Of a stretch of DNA of 64,000 nt, positions 9,290 through 21,030 are shown piece after piece. The stretch is from Microglena sp. YARC (lineage: Eukaryota; Chlorophyta; Chlorophyceae; Chlamydomonadales; Chlamydomonadaceae): the NCBI GenBank assembly GCA_022414725.1, contig CM039462.1:37177456-37241455 (forward strand), read 5' to 3'. Position 1 is the stretch's first letter; each line of letters opens with the position of its first letter. Both the position numbers and the translations under genes were made by a program. Below the pieces are notes generated by a model. That model saw only the letters and a list, made by a program, of their open reading frames with translations. It had not been told where the DNA came from and made no database searches.

Positions 9290-12200
9290 CTTAAATCCCC
9301 TGCCCTTAAGCACAACATGGCTTCTTTTGCTGCTCCTCGTTGTAGTGCTCTGTTGATTCACCTGCGCAACACAAGCACACCTACCACACACGAACACAAA
9401 ATGTGAATACGTCGAATAAATCCTGTTGCTGCTGCTCTCTCCGCTTGACATGCCTTGTAGTCCTGCTTCCACCTGTGCAACAGAAACCCACATCCATGTG
9501 CCCCAATCCATGAAAGCAGATGGGGGGCAACACATGTTTCCAAGAACATACAACACAGGCTGGTACATGACAGGAGTACCCCGGCCACTCATAAATGCAT
9601 CTTAACTCCCTACCCCTTCAGCACAACATGCTGAGCGGGGAGCAGCAGAAGAAGGCACACCCTAAGCTATTTTTTATAACCACCTGCACAACACAAGCAC
9701 ACATACCACCATGCATGCACACTAAATAAGGCACAAATGTAAATACGCAGAGTGACTCATGCTGCTGATCTCCGCTTGGCATGCCTTGTAGTCCTGTTTC
9801 CACCTGTGCAACAGAAACCCCATCCATGCGCCCCCACATCCATGACAGCAGATGGGGGGCAACAAGTGTCTCGAAGAACATGCAACACAAACACAGGCTG
9901 GTACATGACAGGAGTACCCTAGCCCGCTCATATAAATGCATCTTAACCCCCCCTGCCCCTTCAGCAGAACATGCTGAGCAGGGAGCAGCATAGGGCTAAG
10001 GCTGAGCCTTCTCCTCCTGCTCCCCTCTCAGCATGTTGTGTTCTCTCGTTTGCACATGTGCAACACGGCCACACATACCATACATGCAAAAAAAGGCATC
10101 ACATGTGAGTACGTAGAGTGGCTCCTCCAGTCCTCCCTCTGCTGCTCTCTGCCTGGCATGCTGTGTTGTCCAGCTTCCACCAGTGCAGTAGGAGCCCACA
10201 TCCATGCGCTGCTATCCATGACAGCAGATGCGAGGCAATTTGATGGCTCCATAAGAATAGAACCAAACCATGAAAGCAACCAACACAGGTTTAAACAGGA
10301 TAGCTCATGGAGCCAATAACGTCACAGTCAAGGCATGTTTTGTTTAGCTCATACAACGCACCAATCGAGGTCGACACATGATCTGCGTCTGCAAGACAGA
10401 TGCCCCGCGGTGAAGGAACATATGCCGGGGATTGGAGGCACGAACCATAACTAGCGGCTGGCAGAAAGCCGTCAGATATGCGAATGCAGGGTCCGTTGCG
10501 TCGCAGGAAGCAGGCTCTGAAATTGGTTGCGTCTCGGGTAGAAGAGCTGGGGGTCCTCCTGAAGTAACCTGCCAGGGAGCAGCGCGAGGGGCGGCAGGGC
10601 GGTGAATAGAGCAGGGTAGGGCATGCGTAAGAGAGAAATGAAGGGTGGGGAGCAGCAGCAGTTTGGGGGCAATCGCATGGCTCCATGAGCATGGAGCAAC
10701 ACAAGCACCCGTCAAACCCTACATCCGTAGCGAGGCTCGCTCTGCGCGTTGTTCATACGTTGGCTTTGATCTCGGACTCCTGTTCCTGATAGCGCCGAGA
10801 TCATCGCACCTCTCGATTTGTTCGGCTGGATGCACAACATTACCTGGTCGCCCGTCTAGGTGTTAATTGATCGAAGCAATAAACAGGGTAAATCAGGTAG
10901 CATGGTTCCAATGCAACGATTGTGGCTGGAAATTGAGCAGTTGTTATATCACAATGGCAGGCGAACGATGAGAAGGCTTTGACCCATCCAGGAGCTTGAA
11001 GTTACAGCCAGCGCTACCACCGCGGTAACCACCGCAACCGACATCAGCACTGCTGTTACAGCCCCGTTTGCCAGCTCAGCGGCGTGAGACTTGCGCGCAT
11101 GAATGCACTTCGCCACAGATATAGCTTGTTTATAACCTGCTTCTTCCGCATCTTCGAGAAGAAGGAGGCTGCATTCCATGTCCGTGCTATAATTAGGCGA
11201 GGCAGCGATCCCGGGAGCCCGCAGCTACGACCAGCAGCTTCTAGCTAGCTCCCTGACTGGCCTTTGAGCAAAGCTAATGCGACCTAGTGCACGTTGACGT
11301 TAACAGAGCTGCTGGATTTTGGGGGGTAGCTCAGTTGCCTGGATCAAGGACTACAATATACCTAAACGATATTGTTTTCACTGCTGATGAGGGCAAGTAG
11401 CCAAAGAGATTGGATACATTTTGGTGACAAATTGACAATGCTTTGGTTATGTAAGCGTCGGAAAAGGCAATCAGCCTTAAATGCTAGAACCAGTCTGCAT
11501 CACCTGGTAAGTATGATACTTCTGGTACTTTTTATTCCTTTGTAAGGAAATACATGCTCCTGTTAATATTGGTAATGCCGGAGATGAGGGGATTAGGGGA
11601 ACCCTAATTCATTTGTGTAACCAAGGTCTGGTTACCAAGCAGCTTGTAACACTAGAACATGTATGACAACGACAAATTTATCCCTAGTAATGTATGTGAC
11701 TGTCTGAGACAGCGAGTAGTCAGGTTGATGACCAAAGCCATGTAGGGGACATTAGGGACTAGTCTTCGTTTTATAGTGGTAATCAAGTTTCGGAATGAGG
11801 AACGATTAATGCTCAGCCTACATATCCGGTATATTACCTTGGCTTGCTATTCAATGAGAAAATATGCCTAAAATCAGTAAAATGTGCTGCTGAAGTTTTA
11901 AGTTTAAACACCATTCTATTATAACTTCTATATGAAGCGTGTGATCACCATCCTATTATAACTTCTATATGAAGGGAGTGAAGCGATGACCTGTGACGAA
12001 TCCTACAACTTTGAGATCTTACCTGGTAGCAGCAAAAACTAAATCCTACATCGCCTGCAAGGAAAATAATAAATGTATCCTACACTTAACCATCCCCCTT
12101 CCAGCTGCCCACAGACATGCCGGCTGTCTCGAGCAATACCATAATGTGTGGTACTGGATGGATTCATTAAATCACTCTCCAATCCCCTTGAACTCTACAC

Positions 12201-12703
12201 CCGGAGCTTGGCAGGTCCTAGATAAGCAAATTTCCATATCATCCCTACAAAACCCATGCCTAATTTATCCAAAGTGGAAGATACCACGATGAAGGGCTTC
12301 AGCCCGCCAAAACGCTCCCCCCCCCCCCCCCCCCCCAACACGCAAATGGATTGCGATACGGTGGATGCTGACTTAGACACAGCCCCCCACATGCAGCCCC
12401 AAAACCGCCCACCCCTTCAGGTCACTACCGTCAACCCAGACAACCCAAACCCTTCACCATCATTCCCCTCGCCCCTTCCTTCAACTGTTACCAACCTGAA
12501 AAACGCGGCCAGACCAAACCCTCCACCGCAAAAAGATTCGGGCAACAACTAACATCCAATAACTCTTGACACTCCCCCCCCATCTCAAAATTCCTAAACA
12601 CCCGCAGAACTTGGGCCCAACATTAAACTAAAACAAGCAGCAATCCACAACTTTTTCTCACGCACATCAACACCGAGTAGTGGTACCACTATTTTAAAGA
12701 GAG

Positions 12704-12760
<57 letters not shown>

Positions 12761-12929
12761 ACACACACACCAAACAGGCAAGAAGCTCAAACGAACATGT
12801 TTCAAACATCCATTCTCCTACCTCTATTAAAAATGGACCCACCCAACAGCCCATCCACCCTGCCAGCCACTCGAAGACTCAAACATGAACGACATACATT
12901 TTCTGATTCTCAACGCAACTCAAATGCAC
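9290..12929. repeat. Macrosatellite copy A (~3.57 kb)
   Basis: First copy of a long tandem unit. Anchors recur at a fixed distance: gatctgcgtctgcaagacag at about 10,380 and 13,947, and cacccggagcttg near 12,199 and 15,778, giving about 3.57 kb. The first third (9,290-10,310) consists of 270-350 bp sub-repeats containing gcatgccttgtagtcctg, gcagatggggggcaac and tggtacatgacaggagtacc. The rest is unique within the unit and includes C-runs at about 12,318 and a ~56-nt poly-C at 12,706-12,761. No protein family is recognised. Confidence 0.9.
10949..11179 (-). CDS. Small putative membrane protein inside macrosatellite copy A
   Basis: A 76-codon frame starting at an ATG has a hydrophilic N-terminus (ECSLLLLEDAEEAGYKQ) and one long hydrophobic segment AVTAVLMSVAVVTAVVALAV that could span a membrane. 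The equivalent frame in copy B (about 14,520-14,760) is broken by indels, which argues against function, or reflects poor sequence there. I do not recognise a family. It may be a chance frame. Confidence 0.25.
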   Translation of the reverse strand: MECSLLLLEDAEEAGYKQAISVAKCIHARKSHAAELANGAVTAVLMSVAVVTAVVALAVTSSSWMGQSLLIVRLPL

Positions 12930-15900
12930 TCCCAAAACATGCACACAAAATAATGCATCACATGTGCATACGCAGAGTGACTACCCCTGCTGCTGCCTTC
13001 TGCTTGGCATGCCTTGTAGTCCTGCTTCCACCTGTGCAACAGAAACCCACATCCATGTGCCCCAATCCATGAAAGCAGATGGGGGGCAACACATGTTTCC
13101 AAGAACATACAACACAGGCTGGTACATGACAGGAGTACCCCGGGCCCACTCATAAATGCATCTTAACTCCCCCTACCCCTTCAGCCACAACATGCTGAGC
13201 GGGAGCAGCAGAAGAAGGCACACCCTAAGCTATTTTTTATAACCACCTGCACAACACAAGCACACATACCACCATGCATGCACACTAAATAAGGCACAAA
13301 TGTAAATACGCAGAGTGACTCATGCTGCTGATCTCCGCTTGGCATGCCTTGTAGTCCTGTTTCCACCTGTGCAACAGAAACCCCCATCCATGCGCCCCCA
13401 CATCATGACAGCAGATGGGGGGCAACAAGTGTCTCGAAGAACATGCAACACAAACACAGGCTGGTACATGACAGGAGTACCCTAGCCGCTCATATAAATG
13501 CATCTTAACCCCCCTGCCCCTTCAGCAGAACATGCTGAGCAGGGGAGCAGCATAGGGCTAAGGCTGAGCCTTCTCCTCCTGCTCCCTCTCAGCATGTTGT
13601 GTTCTCTCGTTTGCACATGTGCAACACGGCCACACATACCATACATGCAAAAAAAGGCATCCACATGTGAGTACGTAGAGTGGCTCCTCCAGTCCTCCCT
13701 CTGCTGCTCTCTGGCCTGGCATGCTGTGTGTTGTCCAGCTTCCACCAGTGCAGTAGGAGCCCACATCCATGCGCTGCTATCCATGACAGCAGATGCGAGG
13801 CAATTTGATGGCTCCATAAGAATAGAACCAAACCATGAAAGCAACCAACACAGGTTTAAACAGGATAGCTCATGGAGCCAATAACGTCACAGTCAAGGCA
13901 TGTTTTTGTTTAGCTCATACAACGCACCAATCGAGGTCGACACATGATCTGCGTCTGCAAGACAGATGCCCGCGGTGAAGGAACATATGCCGGGGATTGG
14001 AGGCACGAACCATAATTAGCGGCTGGCAGAAAGCCGTCAGATATGCGAATGCAGGGTCCGTTGCGTCGCAGGAAGCAGGCTCTGAAATTGGTTTTGCGTC
14101 TCGGGTAGAAAGAGCTGGGGGTCCCTCCTGAAGTAACCTGCCAGGGAAGCAGCGCGAGGGGCGGCAGGGCGGTGAATAGAGCAGGGTAGGGCATGCGTAA
14201 GAGAGAAATGAAGGGTGGGGAGCAGCAGCAGTTTGGGGGCAATCGCATGGCTCCATGAGCATGGAGCAACACAAGCACCCGTCAAACCCTACATCCGTAG
14301 CGAGGCTCGCTCTGCGCGTTGTTCATACGTTGGCTTTGATCTCGGACTCCTGTTCCTGATAGCGCCGAGATCATCGCACCTCTCGATTTTGTTTCGGCTG
14401 GATGCACAACATTACCTGGTCGCCCGTCTAGTGTTAATTTGATCGAAGCAATAAACAGGGTAAATCAGGTAGCATGGTTCCAATGCAACGATTGTGGCTG
14501 GAAATTGAGCAGTTGTTATATCACATGGCAGGCGAACGATGAGAAGGCTTTGACCCATCCAGGAGCTTGAAGTTACAGCCAGCGCTACCACCGCGGTAAC
14601 CACCGGCAACCGACATCAGCACTTGGCGGTTACAGCCCCGTTTTGCAGCTCAGCGGCGTGAGACTTGCGCGCATGAATGCACTTCGCCACAGATATAGCT
14701 TGTTTATAGAACCCTGCTTCTCCGCATTTCGAGAAGAAGGAGGCTGCATTTCATGTCCGTGCTATAATTAGGCGAGGCAGCGATCCGGGAGCCCGCAGCT
14801 ACGACCAGCAGCTTCTAGCTAGCTCCCTGACTGGCCTTTGAGCCAAAGCTAATGCGACCTAGTGCACGTTGACGTTAAAGAGCTGCTGGGATTTTGGGGG
14901 GTAGTCAGTTGCCTGGATCAAGGACTACAATATACCTAAACGATATTGTTTTTTTCACTGCTGATGAGGGCAAGTAGCCAAAGAGATTGGATACATTTTG
15001 GTGACAAATTTGACAATGCTTTGGTTATGTAAGCGTCGGAAAAGGCAATCAGCCTTAAATGCTATAGAACCAGTCTGCATCACCTGGTAAGTATGATACT
15101 TCTGGTACTTTTTTATTCCTTTGTAAGGAAATACATGCTCCTGTTAATATTGGTATGCGGAGATGAGGGGGATTAGGGGGACCTAATTCATTTGTGTAAC
15201 CAAGGTCTGGTTACAATGCAGATTTGTAACACTAGAACATGTATGACAACGACAAATTTATCCCTAGTAATGTATGTGACTGTCTGAGACAGCGAGTAGT
15301 CAGGGTTGATGACCAAAGCCATGTAGGGGACATTAGGGACTAGTCTCGTTTTATAGTGGTAATCAAGTTTCGGAAAATGAGGAAACGATTATGCTCAGCC
15401 TACATATCCGGTATATTAGCCTTGGCTTGCTATTCAATGGAAAATCATGCCTAAAATCAGTAAATGTGCTGCTGAAGTTTTAAGTTTAAACCATTCTATT
15501 ATAACTGTCTATAATGAAAGCGTGTGATCAACCATCCTAGTTATAACTTCTATATGAAGGGAGTGAAGCGATGACTGTGCGAATCCTACAACTTTGAGAT
15601 CTTACTGGTAGCAACAAAAACTAAATCCTACATCGCTGCAAGGAAATAATAAATGTATCCTACACTTAACCATCCCCCTTCCAAGTGCCACAGACATTGC
15701 CGGCTGTCTCGAGCAATACCATAATGTGTCGCGGTACTGGATGGATTCATTAATCACTCTCCAATCCCCTTGACTCTACACCCGGAGCTTGCAGGTCTTC
15801 TAGATAAGCAAATTCCATATATCCCTACATAAACCCATGCTAATTTATCCAAAGTGGAAGATACCACGATGAAGGGTTCAAGCCCGCAAAACGCTCCCCC

Positions 15901-16489
15901 CCCCCCCCCCCAACACGCAAATGGATTGCGATACGGTGATATGCTGACTTAGACACAGCCCCCCCCACATGCAGCCCCCAAACCGCCCACCGCCCTTCAG
16001 GTCACTACCGTCCAACCCAGACAACCCAAACCTTCACCATCATCTCCCTCGCCCTTCCTTCAACTGTGACCAACCTGAAAAACGCGGCCAGACCAAACTC
16101 CAAGCAAAAGTTCGGGCACACCAACTAACTCCATACTCTTGGACACTCCCGCCCCCCATCCTCAAAATTCTAAACACGACCGCAGAACTTGGGCCCAACA
16201 TTTAAACTCCAAAGCAAGCAGCAATGCCACAACTTTCTCACGACATCACACGAGTAGTGGTACACTTATTTTAAAGAGAGCCCCCCCCCCCCCGCCCCAC
16301 CACACACACACACACACAACAAACAAGGCAAGAAGCTCAAAACGAACATGTTTTCAAACATCATTCCTTACCTCTATTAAAATAGAGACGAACAACACAC
16401 AAGCAACACACCCCTGCCAGCACTCGAAGAACTCAAATGAAAAGACATACATTTTTCTGATTCTCAACGCAACTCAAATGCCTCCCAAA
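12930..16489. repeat. Macrosatellite copy B (~3.57 kb, indel-rich)
   Basis: Second tandem copy, collinear with copy A. It carries far more single-base gains and losses than point substitutions, and these increase toward the gap, for example gatattgtttttttcactgc versus gatattgttttcactgc and many missing bases after 15,600. This pattern suggests uncorrected long-read sequence rather than divergence. No intact gene. Confidence 0.88.
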
Positions 16490-17230
16490 TACATGCACAC
16501 AAATAATGCATCAACATGTGCATAGAGAGTGACTACCGCTGCTTGCTTTGCTGGCATGTTTGTAGTCCTGCTTCCACTGTGAACAGAAGCCCACATCATG
16601 TGCTACCATACATGAACAGCAGATGGGGGGCACAGTGTTCTCAGAACATGCAAAAAGAACTAGGCTGGTACATGACAGTAGTACCGCGGCCCACTCATAT
16701 AATGCATCTCACCCCTACTTTAAGCACAACTGCTAAGCAGGGAGCGCAGTCGGCTAAAGGGTGCCTTCTCAATTGTTTGCTCCCGGTCAGCATGTTGTGC
16801 TCTCTGTTTCCACCTGTGGTGACAAGCACACACATAGCATGAAGCATGCACACAAAATAATGCATCCACATGTGCATACGCAGGAGTGACTCCCTCCTGC
16901 TTGTGCCTCTGCTTGGATGCCTTGTAGTCTGCTTCCATACTGACAGCAGATGGGGGGCACATGTTCTCCAAGACATGCAACACATAACACAGGTGGTCAT
17001 CTGACAGTAGCACCCAGCCACTCATATAAATGCAACTACAACCCCCTAGCCCTTCAGCACAAGATGCTAATAAGTGGGCGGCAGCAGTCGGGCTAAGGGT
17101 GCCTTTCTCCAGTTGCTCCCGCTCAGCATGTTGTGCTCTTTCTTTTCCACCTGTGCAACACAGACAACACATAAGCATACATGCACACAAAATAATGCAT
17201 CACTGTGAATACACAGAGTGACTCTCTGCT
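16490..17230. repeat. Macrosatellite copy C, start only, cut by the gap
   Basis: Two and a bit sub-repeats (about 16,490-16,815, 16,815-17,140 and 17,140-17,230) each begin near catgcacacaaaataatgca and contain gcagatggggggcac. The array continues into the run of Ns, so the true copy number is unknown. Confidence 0.85.
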
Positions 17231-18230
17231 NNNNNNNNNNNNNNNNNNNNNNNNNNNNNNNNNNNNNNNNNNNNNNNNNNNNNNNNNNNNNNNNNNNNNN
17301 NNNNNNNNNNNNNNNNNNNNNNNNNNNNNNNNNNNNNNNNNNNNNNNNNNNNNNNNNNNNNNNNNNNNNNNNNNNNNNNNNNNNNNNNNNNNNNNNNNNN
17401 NNNNNNNNNNNNNNNNNNNNNNNNNNNNNNNNNNNNNNNNNNNNNNNNNNNNNNNNNNNNNNNNNNNNNNNNNNNNNNNNNNNNNNNNNNNNNNNNNNNN
17501 NNNNNNNNNNNNNNNNNNNNNNNNNNNNNNNNNNNNNNNNNNNNNNNNNNNNNNNNNNNNNNNNNNNNNNNNNNNNNNNNNNNNNNNNNNNNNNNNNNNN
17601 NNNNNNNNNNNNNNNNNNNNNNNNNNNNNNNNNNNNNNNNNNNNNNNNNNNNNNNNNNNNNNNNNNNNNNNNNNNNNNNNNNNNNNNNNNNNNNNNNNNN
17701 NNNNNNNNNNNNNNNNNNNNNNNNNNNNNNNNNNNNNNNNNNNNNNNNNNNNNNNNNNNNNNNNNNNNNNNNNNNNNNNNNNNNNNNNNNNNNNNNNNNN
17801 NNNNNNNNNNNNNNNNNNNNNNNNNNNNNNNNNNNNNNNNNNNNNNNNNNNNNNNNNNNNNNNNNNNNNNNNNNNNNNNNNNNNNNNNNNNNNNNNNNNN
17901 NNNNNNNNNNNNNNNNNNNNNNNNNNNNNNNNNNNNNNNNNNNNNNNNNNNNNNNNNNNNNNNNNNNNNNNNNNNNNNNNNNNNNNNNNNNNNNNNNNNN
18001 NNNNNNNNNNNNNNNNNNNNNNNNNNNNNNNNNNNNNNNNNNNNNNNNNNNNNNNNNNNNNNNNNNNNNNNNNNNNNNNNNNNNNNNNNNNNNNNNNNNN
18101 NNNNNNNNNNNNNNNNNNNNNNNNNNNNNNNNNNNNNNNNNNNNNNNNNNNNNNNNNNNNNNNNNNNNNNNNNNNNNNNNNNNNNNNNNNNNNNNNNNNN
18201 NNNNNNNNNNNNNNNNNNNNNNNNNNNNNN
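17231..18230. other. Assembly gap of exactly 1,000 N
   Basis: All bases are N. The round length indicates a placeholder of unknown true size. It falls inside the macrosatellite, a usual place for collapse. Two long minus/plus frames that cross it are artefacts. Confidence 0.99.
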
Positions 18231-18539
18231 GGAAGAGAAGATTCTCATAAAAAAGTAAAATGGTACAGAATGTGTATATATCCTAACAACGATCGTGAAC
18301 ATAATAAGACAAAAACACACGTATCCCGCTTTATGCAATGATGGTGTCGAACCGCGTTCTCTATCAAGGGCGATGACGCTCCATTCTTCGTTAAAAAGTA
18401 AAGGGTAATGACGGGTCACATGATGTTCGTTCTGTATCACCAACCAAAAAAGTGTAAAAAAATCAAAATGGAGGTAAGAAGAAGGTAAGAAGAATATGGC
18501 GGGGGGTGCATGGATGATAAACCAGCAATATCATAACTG

Positions 18540-18905
18540 CTATTTAGCTTTAAAATAATTTTGGGACACTCAGTTATGATTTGAATGATAATCCCTGAAA
18601 CCAGGTACATGGTCCGTTGGTTCACTACAAATATTTTTTTGAAGGAGGTCCTCAGGAAGGTTTTTGTAATATATACAAACGTGTCAAGAGCTCACTACAT
18701 AGATGGTCAATGCTGATTCAGGGTGGGTAAAAAGTAAGCGTTTAAAACGAAAAAGGAAAGAATTGTCCATGAATTTTACGTTCATTCGATTCCAATATTG
18801 CAGTAGAACCCCTTCATAACATGCAAGGATTTTGGGTCGGTATAGTATGTTGCAAGAGTTGTAATGTTGAGATATCGATCAGTACTGGCATCGAGTATAA
18901 ATGTA
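18540..18905 (+). pseudogene. IS630/Tc1-type transposase copy, 5' part, heavily indel-damaged
   Basis: Nucleotides here align with 46,275-46,610, for example aataattttgggacactcag, ggtaaaaagtaagcgtttaa and cataacatgcaaggatttt. The copy covers the terminal repeat remnant, the helix-turn-helix region and the beginning of the catalytic domain, but has a one-base insertion roughly every 15-30 bp relative to the open copy, so it encodes nothing continuous. It ends near 18,905 where host-like sequence begins. Confidence 0.85.
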
Positions 18906-19224
18906 TCCACCATGAGAGATTGTGATCCCCCCTGCCCTAATTCTCCCCAAGGCCACAGACCCCACCACACCTCTCCATTGTTGCACATCGCACGAGCAAA
19001 CATGCGGTAGCCAGGCTCTTAGTCGTCGTGCCACCCTATGTCACATTCGCCCCACGACCCCGGTATGCCCCCCTCATCCCGCGCCCACCCGCACTTTTGC
19101 AGCACCATCCGCTTGTACTGGGATCAGAAGGCGCAATGCAGTGCCCAACAGAATGGGAAGCGTGTCGGTTACCGTCGGGAGGGGGGGGAGTTATCAGCAT
19201 CCTTATGATGGCTGGTGGATGGAG

Positions 19225-19690
19225 TGTACTGCTTAGAGATGGGTGTGAGAGACTACGAGCTGGATCAATTTGGAGTGGTGAACAATGCCGTGTATGCCAA
19301 CTACTTCCAACATGCTATACACGATGGGTTGGAGGCGACTGGGTATTGACTGCGAGCCTATGCACGAGCAAACCTAGGCTGGCAATTAACTGACATGAGG
19401 CTGTCATACAAGGCTCCCGCTTAGATCTAAGGACAGGTTCAGAGTGTTATCCGGGGTGAGTCGAGTCACTGGCGCTCGCTCGTTGTCATGGACGAGGTCA
19501 TTGTAAAGTCTGTGACGAATGGCGACGGTGAGGAAAAGGACATGGTGATCGCAAAATTGCCAGTCACTATGGTTGTACTGGATGGAGAATTACAAGGCGA
19601 CTAGGCTCCCTGCTGCGATCAAGGATGTGTTTACAACGCTATGCAAGAGGCCCAAGTGCCAGCTCAGGAGGGCACTCTGAACACTATATG
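19225..19690 (+). pseudogene. ALT-type acyl-ACP thioesterase (hotdog fold), frameshifted
   Basis: Plus-strand translation gives [20 protein letters not shown] followed by [13 protein letters not shown], the highly characteristic start of the 4HBT hotdog domain of plant/algal acyl-lipid thioesterases. After a frameshift come SYKAPLRSKDRFRVLSGVSR and a stretch containing GARSLVMDEVIV, and a later frame gives KLPVTMVVLDG and ATRLPAA. So most of the ~130-residue domain is present, in three frames. These plastid enzymes release fatty or beta-keto acids from acyl-ACP. It is either a pseudogene or a real exon with base-calling errors; it lies in the same indel-rich stretch as the neighbouring transposase copy. 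It supports a photosynthetic, green-lineage host. Confidence 0.7.
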
Positions 19691-19780
19691 TGCTGAGTGG
19701 TACGATACGCAGCAGGACATGTTGGTTTCAGGGGATATCCAAAATTATGGCAGTCGCTGTCGTTTAGGCATGGGAACTCT

Positions 19781-19925
19781 GTAGGCTCCCCTCCGGTCGC
19801 CTCACACCGTTCCGCTCGGTTTCCTCGCGACTTCCCGTGGGGGCTCCCCTCCGGGCGCCCCCGGTCGCTCCGCTGGGGAAGATGTGAAAGGGGCTCCGCC
19901 GCTTGTTGAATACAAGACCTCTCCG
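19781..19925. repeat. GC-rich dispersed repeat Y, copy 1
   Basis: The sequence contains ggctcccctccggtcgcc, ccccggtcgctccgctgggg and gaaaggggctccgccgcttg. The same ~140-bp block occurs at 29,939-30,085 and 50,806-50,957 in an otherwise AT-richer region. No coding potential is recognised. Confidence 0.8.
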
Positions 19926-20074
19926 CTAAGGTTGATGTTGTGGGTGAAGGATGGACGAGTAGGATGCGCAAGCCACGAGTTCCCTTGGCGGTGCGCGATA
20001 TTAATGCGCCCGTCATTGTAGTTATCATCGAAAGCGCGTTCCTTAGTGTATTTCTCCTCGAAGTGCTTGTGCAA

Positions 20075-20084
20075 AAAAAATTGA
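20075..20084 (+). promoter_or_regulatory. Mimivirus-type early promoter motif (AAAATTGA)
   Basis: The sequence AAAAAAAATTGA ends at 20,084, about 106 nt before the ATG at 20,190. AAAATTGA is the early-gene promoter motif described for Mimivirus and relatives, and normally lies within roughly 50-110 nt of the start. A single octamer can arise by chance in AT-rich DNA. Confidence 0.4.
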
Positions 20085-20189
20085 AATGTTTCGCTCGATC
20101 TGTAATATCATATTATACTTCCACTTTGCCTTATCATTTCTCAAACTCAATCATGTACAAGAACAACCGTGCAATCATCGACCTAATCA

Positions 20190-20465
20190 ATGGACGACGA
20201 AGACATTGTTCGAGACTTTCTTGACATTCCCAATCTTAAACCGCATTCTGAACGCACATGAGCCGTGCATTGTATCGTCTTGGATGATGAGTCCGACGAC
20301 GCGACCCAGCCCGAGCTTATGTCAGAGTCTGACTACGAGCCCATGTCCGAGCCGCGAGCTCCGAGTCCGACGAGCCCGACCCGCCCAGTCCACGACGAAC
20401 CCGAACCCATGTCCGACGACGAGCCGAGCCTGCCTATCAGCCGGCCCACGCGTTTGAAGACTTAG
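20190..20465 (+). pseudogene. Acidic, Pro/Ser-rich protein of unknown function, with in-frame TGA
   Basis: The ATG at 20,190 opens MDDEDIVRDFLDIPNLKPHS, then a TGA at 20,259-20,261, and the same frame continues without a shift as IVLDDESDDATQPELMSESD and a Pro/Ser/Glu-rich tail to a TAG-type end at 20,465. The continuity of frame and style on both sides of the stop suggests one gene carrying a nonsense mutation (or stop readthrough). The protein would be about 91 residues, disordered and strongly acidic. No family is recognised. An AAAATTGA motif lies upstream. Confidence 0.5.
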
Positions 20466-20666
20466 CCGCATGATGGCGAGGACCGGGATATTAGAAACGT
20501 TCCTCGCAGCGGGCCTACCCAGGCGACCATGTCACCAGCTGGTGACGTACTGGTTGTCAAACAAGCCGTTGACACCTGGATGACTGGCGTTTGGACTAGG
20601 CATGAACGAAGATGATGATCCTGAGTCTGCATCCCGACAAGGCCAACTCCTTGCGCGATTGCGCGC

Positions 20667-20798
20667 ATGACAGATGACGATCACAGTGGATGGACAAACT
20701 GTCCCCAAAACCTGAATGGAGCCCTAAACGAGGTGCACCACGTGATCCCATGCGAGATGTATGAAATCATTTACTTGCTAAACAATGAGCTTCCCTAG
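20667..20798 (+). CDS. Small hypothetical protein (43 aa)
   Basis: ATG to TAG frame starting MTDDDHSGWTNCPQNLNGAL and containing CEMYEIIYLLNNELP. Composition is protein-like, and it follows the acidic gene by about 200 bp. No domain is recognised. It could be a fragment of a larger decayed gene. Confidence 0.3.
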   Translation: MTDDDHSGWTNCPQNLNGALNEVHHVIPCEMYEIIYLLNNELP

Positions 20799-20959
20799 GG
20801 AACCGCCTTTTAGGGTTTCCTGCGTATAATTATATTTTCGAAATGCGACAGTTTTCGCCGTTTGCGTGTACATGGAGCCGCCGCCTTGGCATGTGTGGAC
20901 ATCGAGGAGGATGCGAAAGCCGCCATGTATGGATTTGCGTTGTTTACACTCATTTTTAT

Positions 20960-21030
20960 ACACTCGGACAAGGGAATTATGTTACATAATATGCGAGTCC
21001 CCCAAAATCCTCTTGTATGTGTTTATCTTC
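20960..21030 (-). other. Fanzor 3' flank with potential hairpin, copy 1
   Basis: In the plus direction the block reads cactcggacaagggaatta, tgttacataatatgcgagtc, cccaaaatcc. It lies just beyond the stop of the minus-strand Fanzor remnant. ACTCGG near its start can pair with CCGAGT in the sister copy at 21,853; here one C of that arm is lost (gcgagt). TTATGTTACATAA is a perfect palindrome between the arms. In TnpB/Fanzor systems the guide RNA comes from this side of the gene, so the conserved block could be guide scaffold or simply the element end. Confidence 0.45.

Noticed and set aside
9290..16489. Several 70-140 codon frames inside the macrosatellite
   Set aside because: They do not keep their frame between copies A and B and show no domain; only one small hydrophobic frame was kept, with low confidence.
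17067..18443. Frames of 346-458 codons crossing 17,231-18,230
   Set aside because: The interior is all N; only the absence of called stops makes them open.
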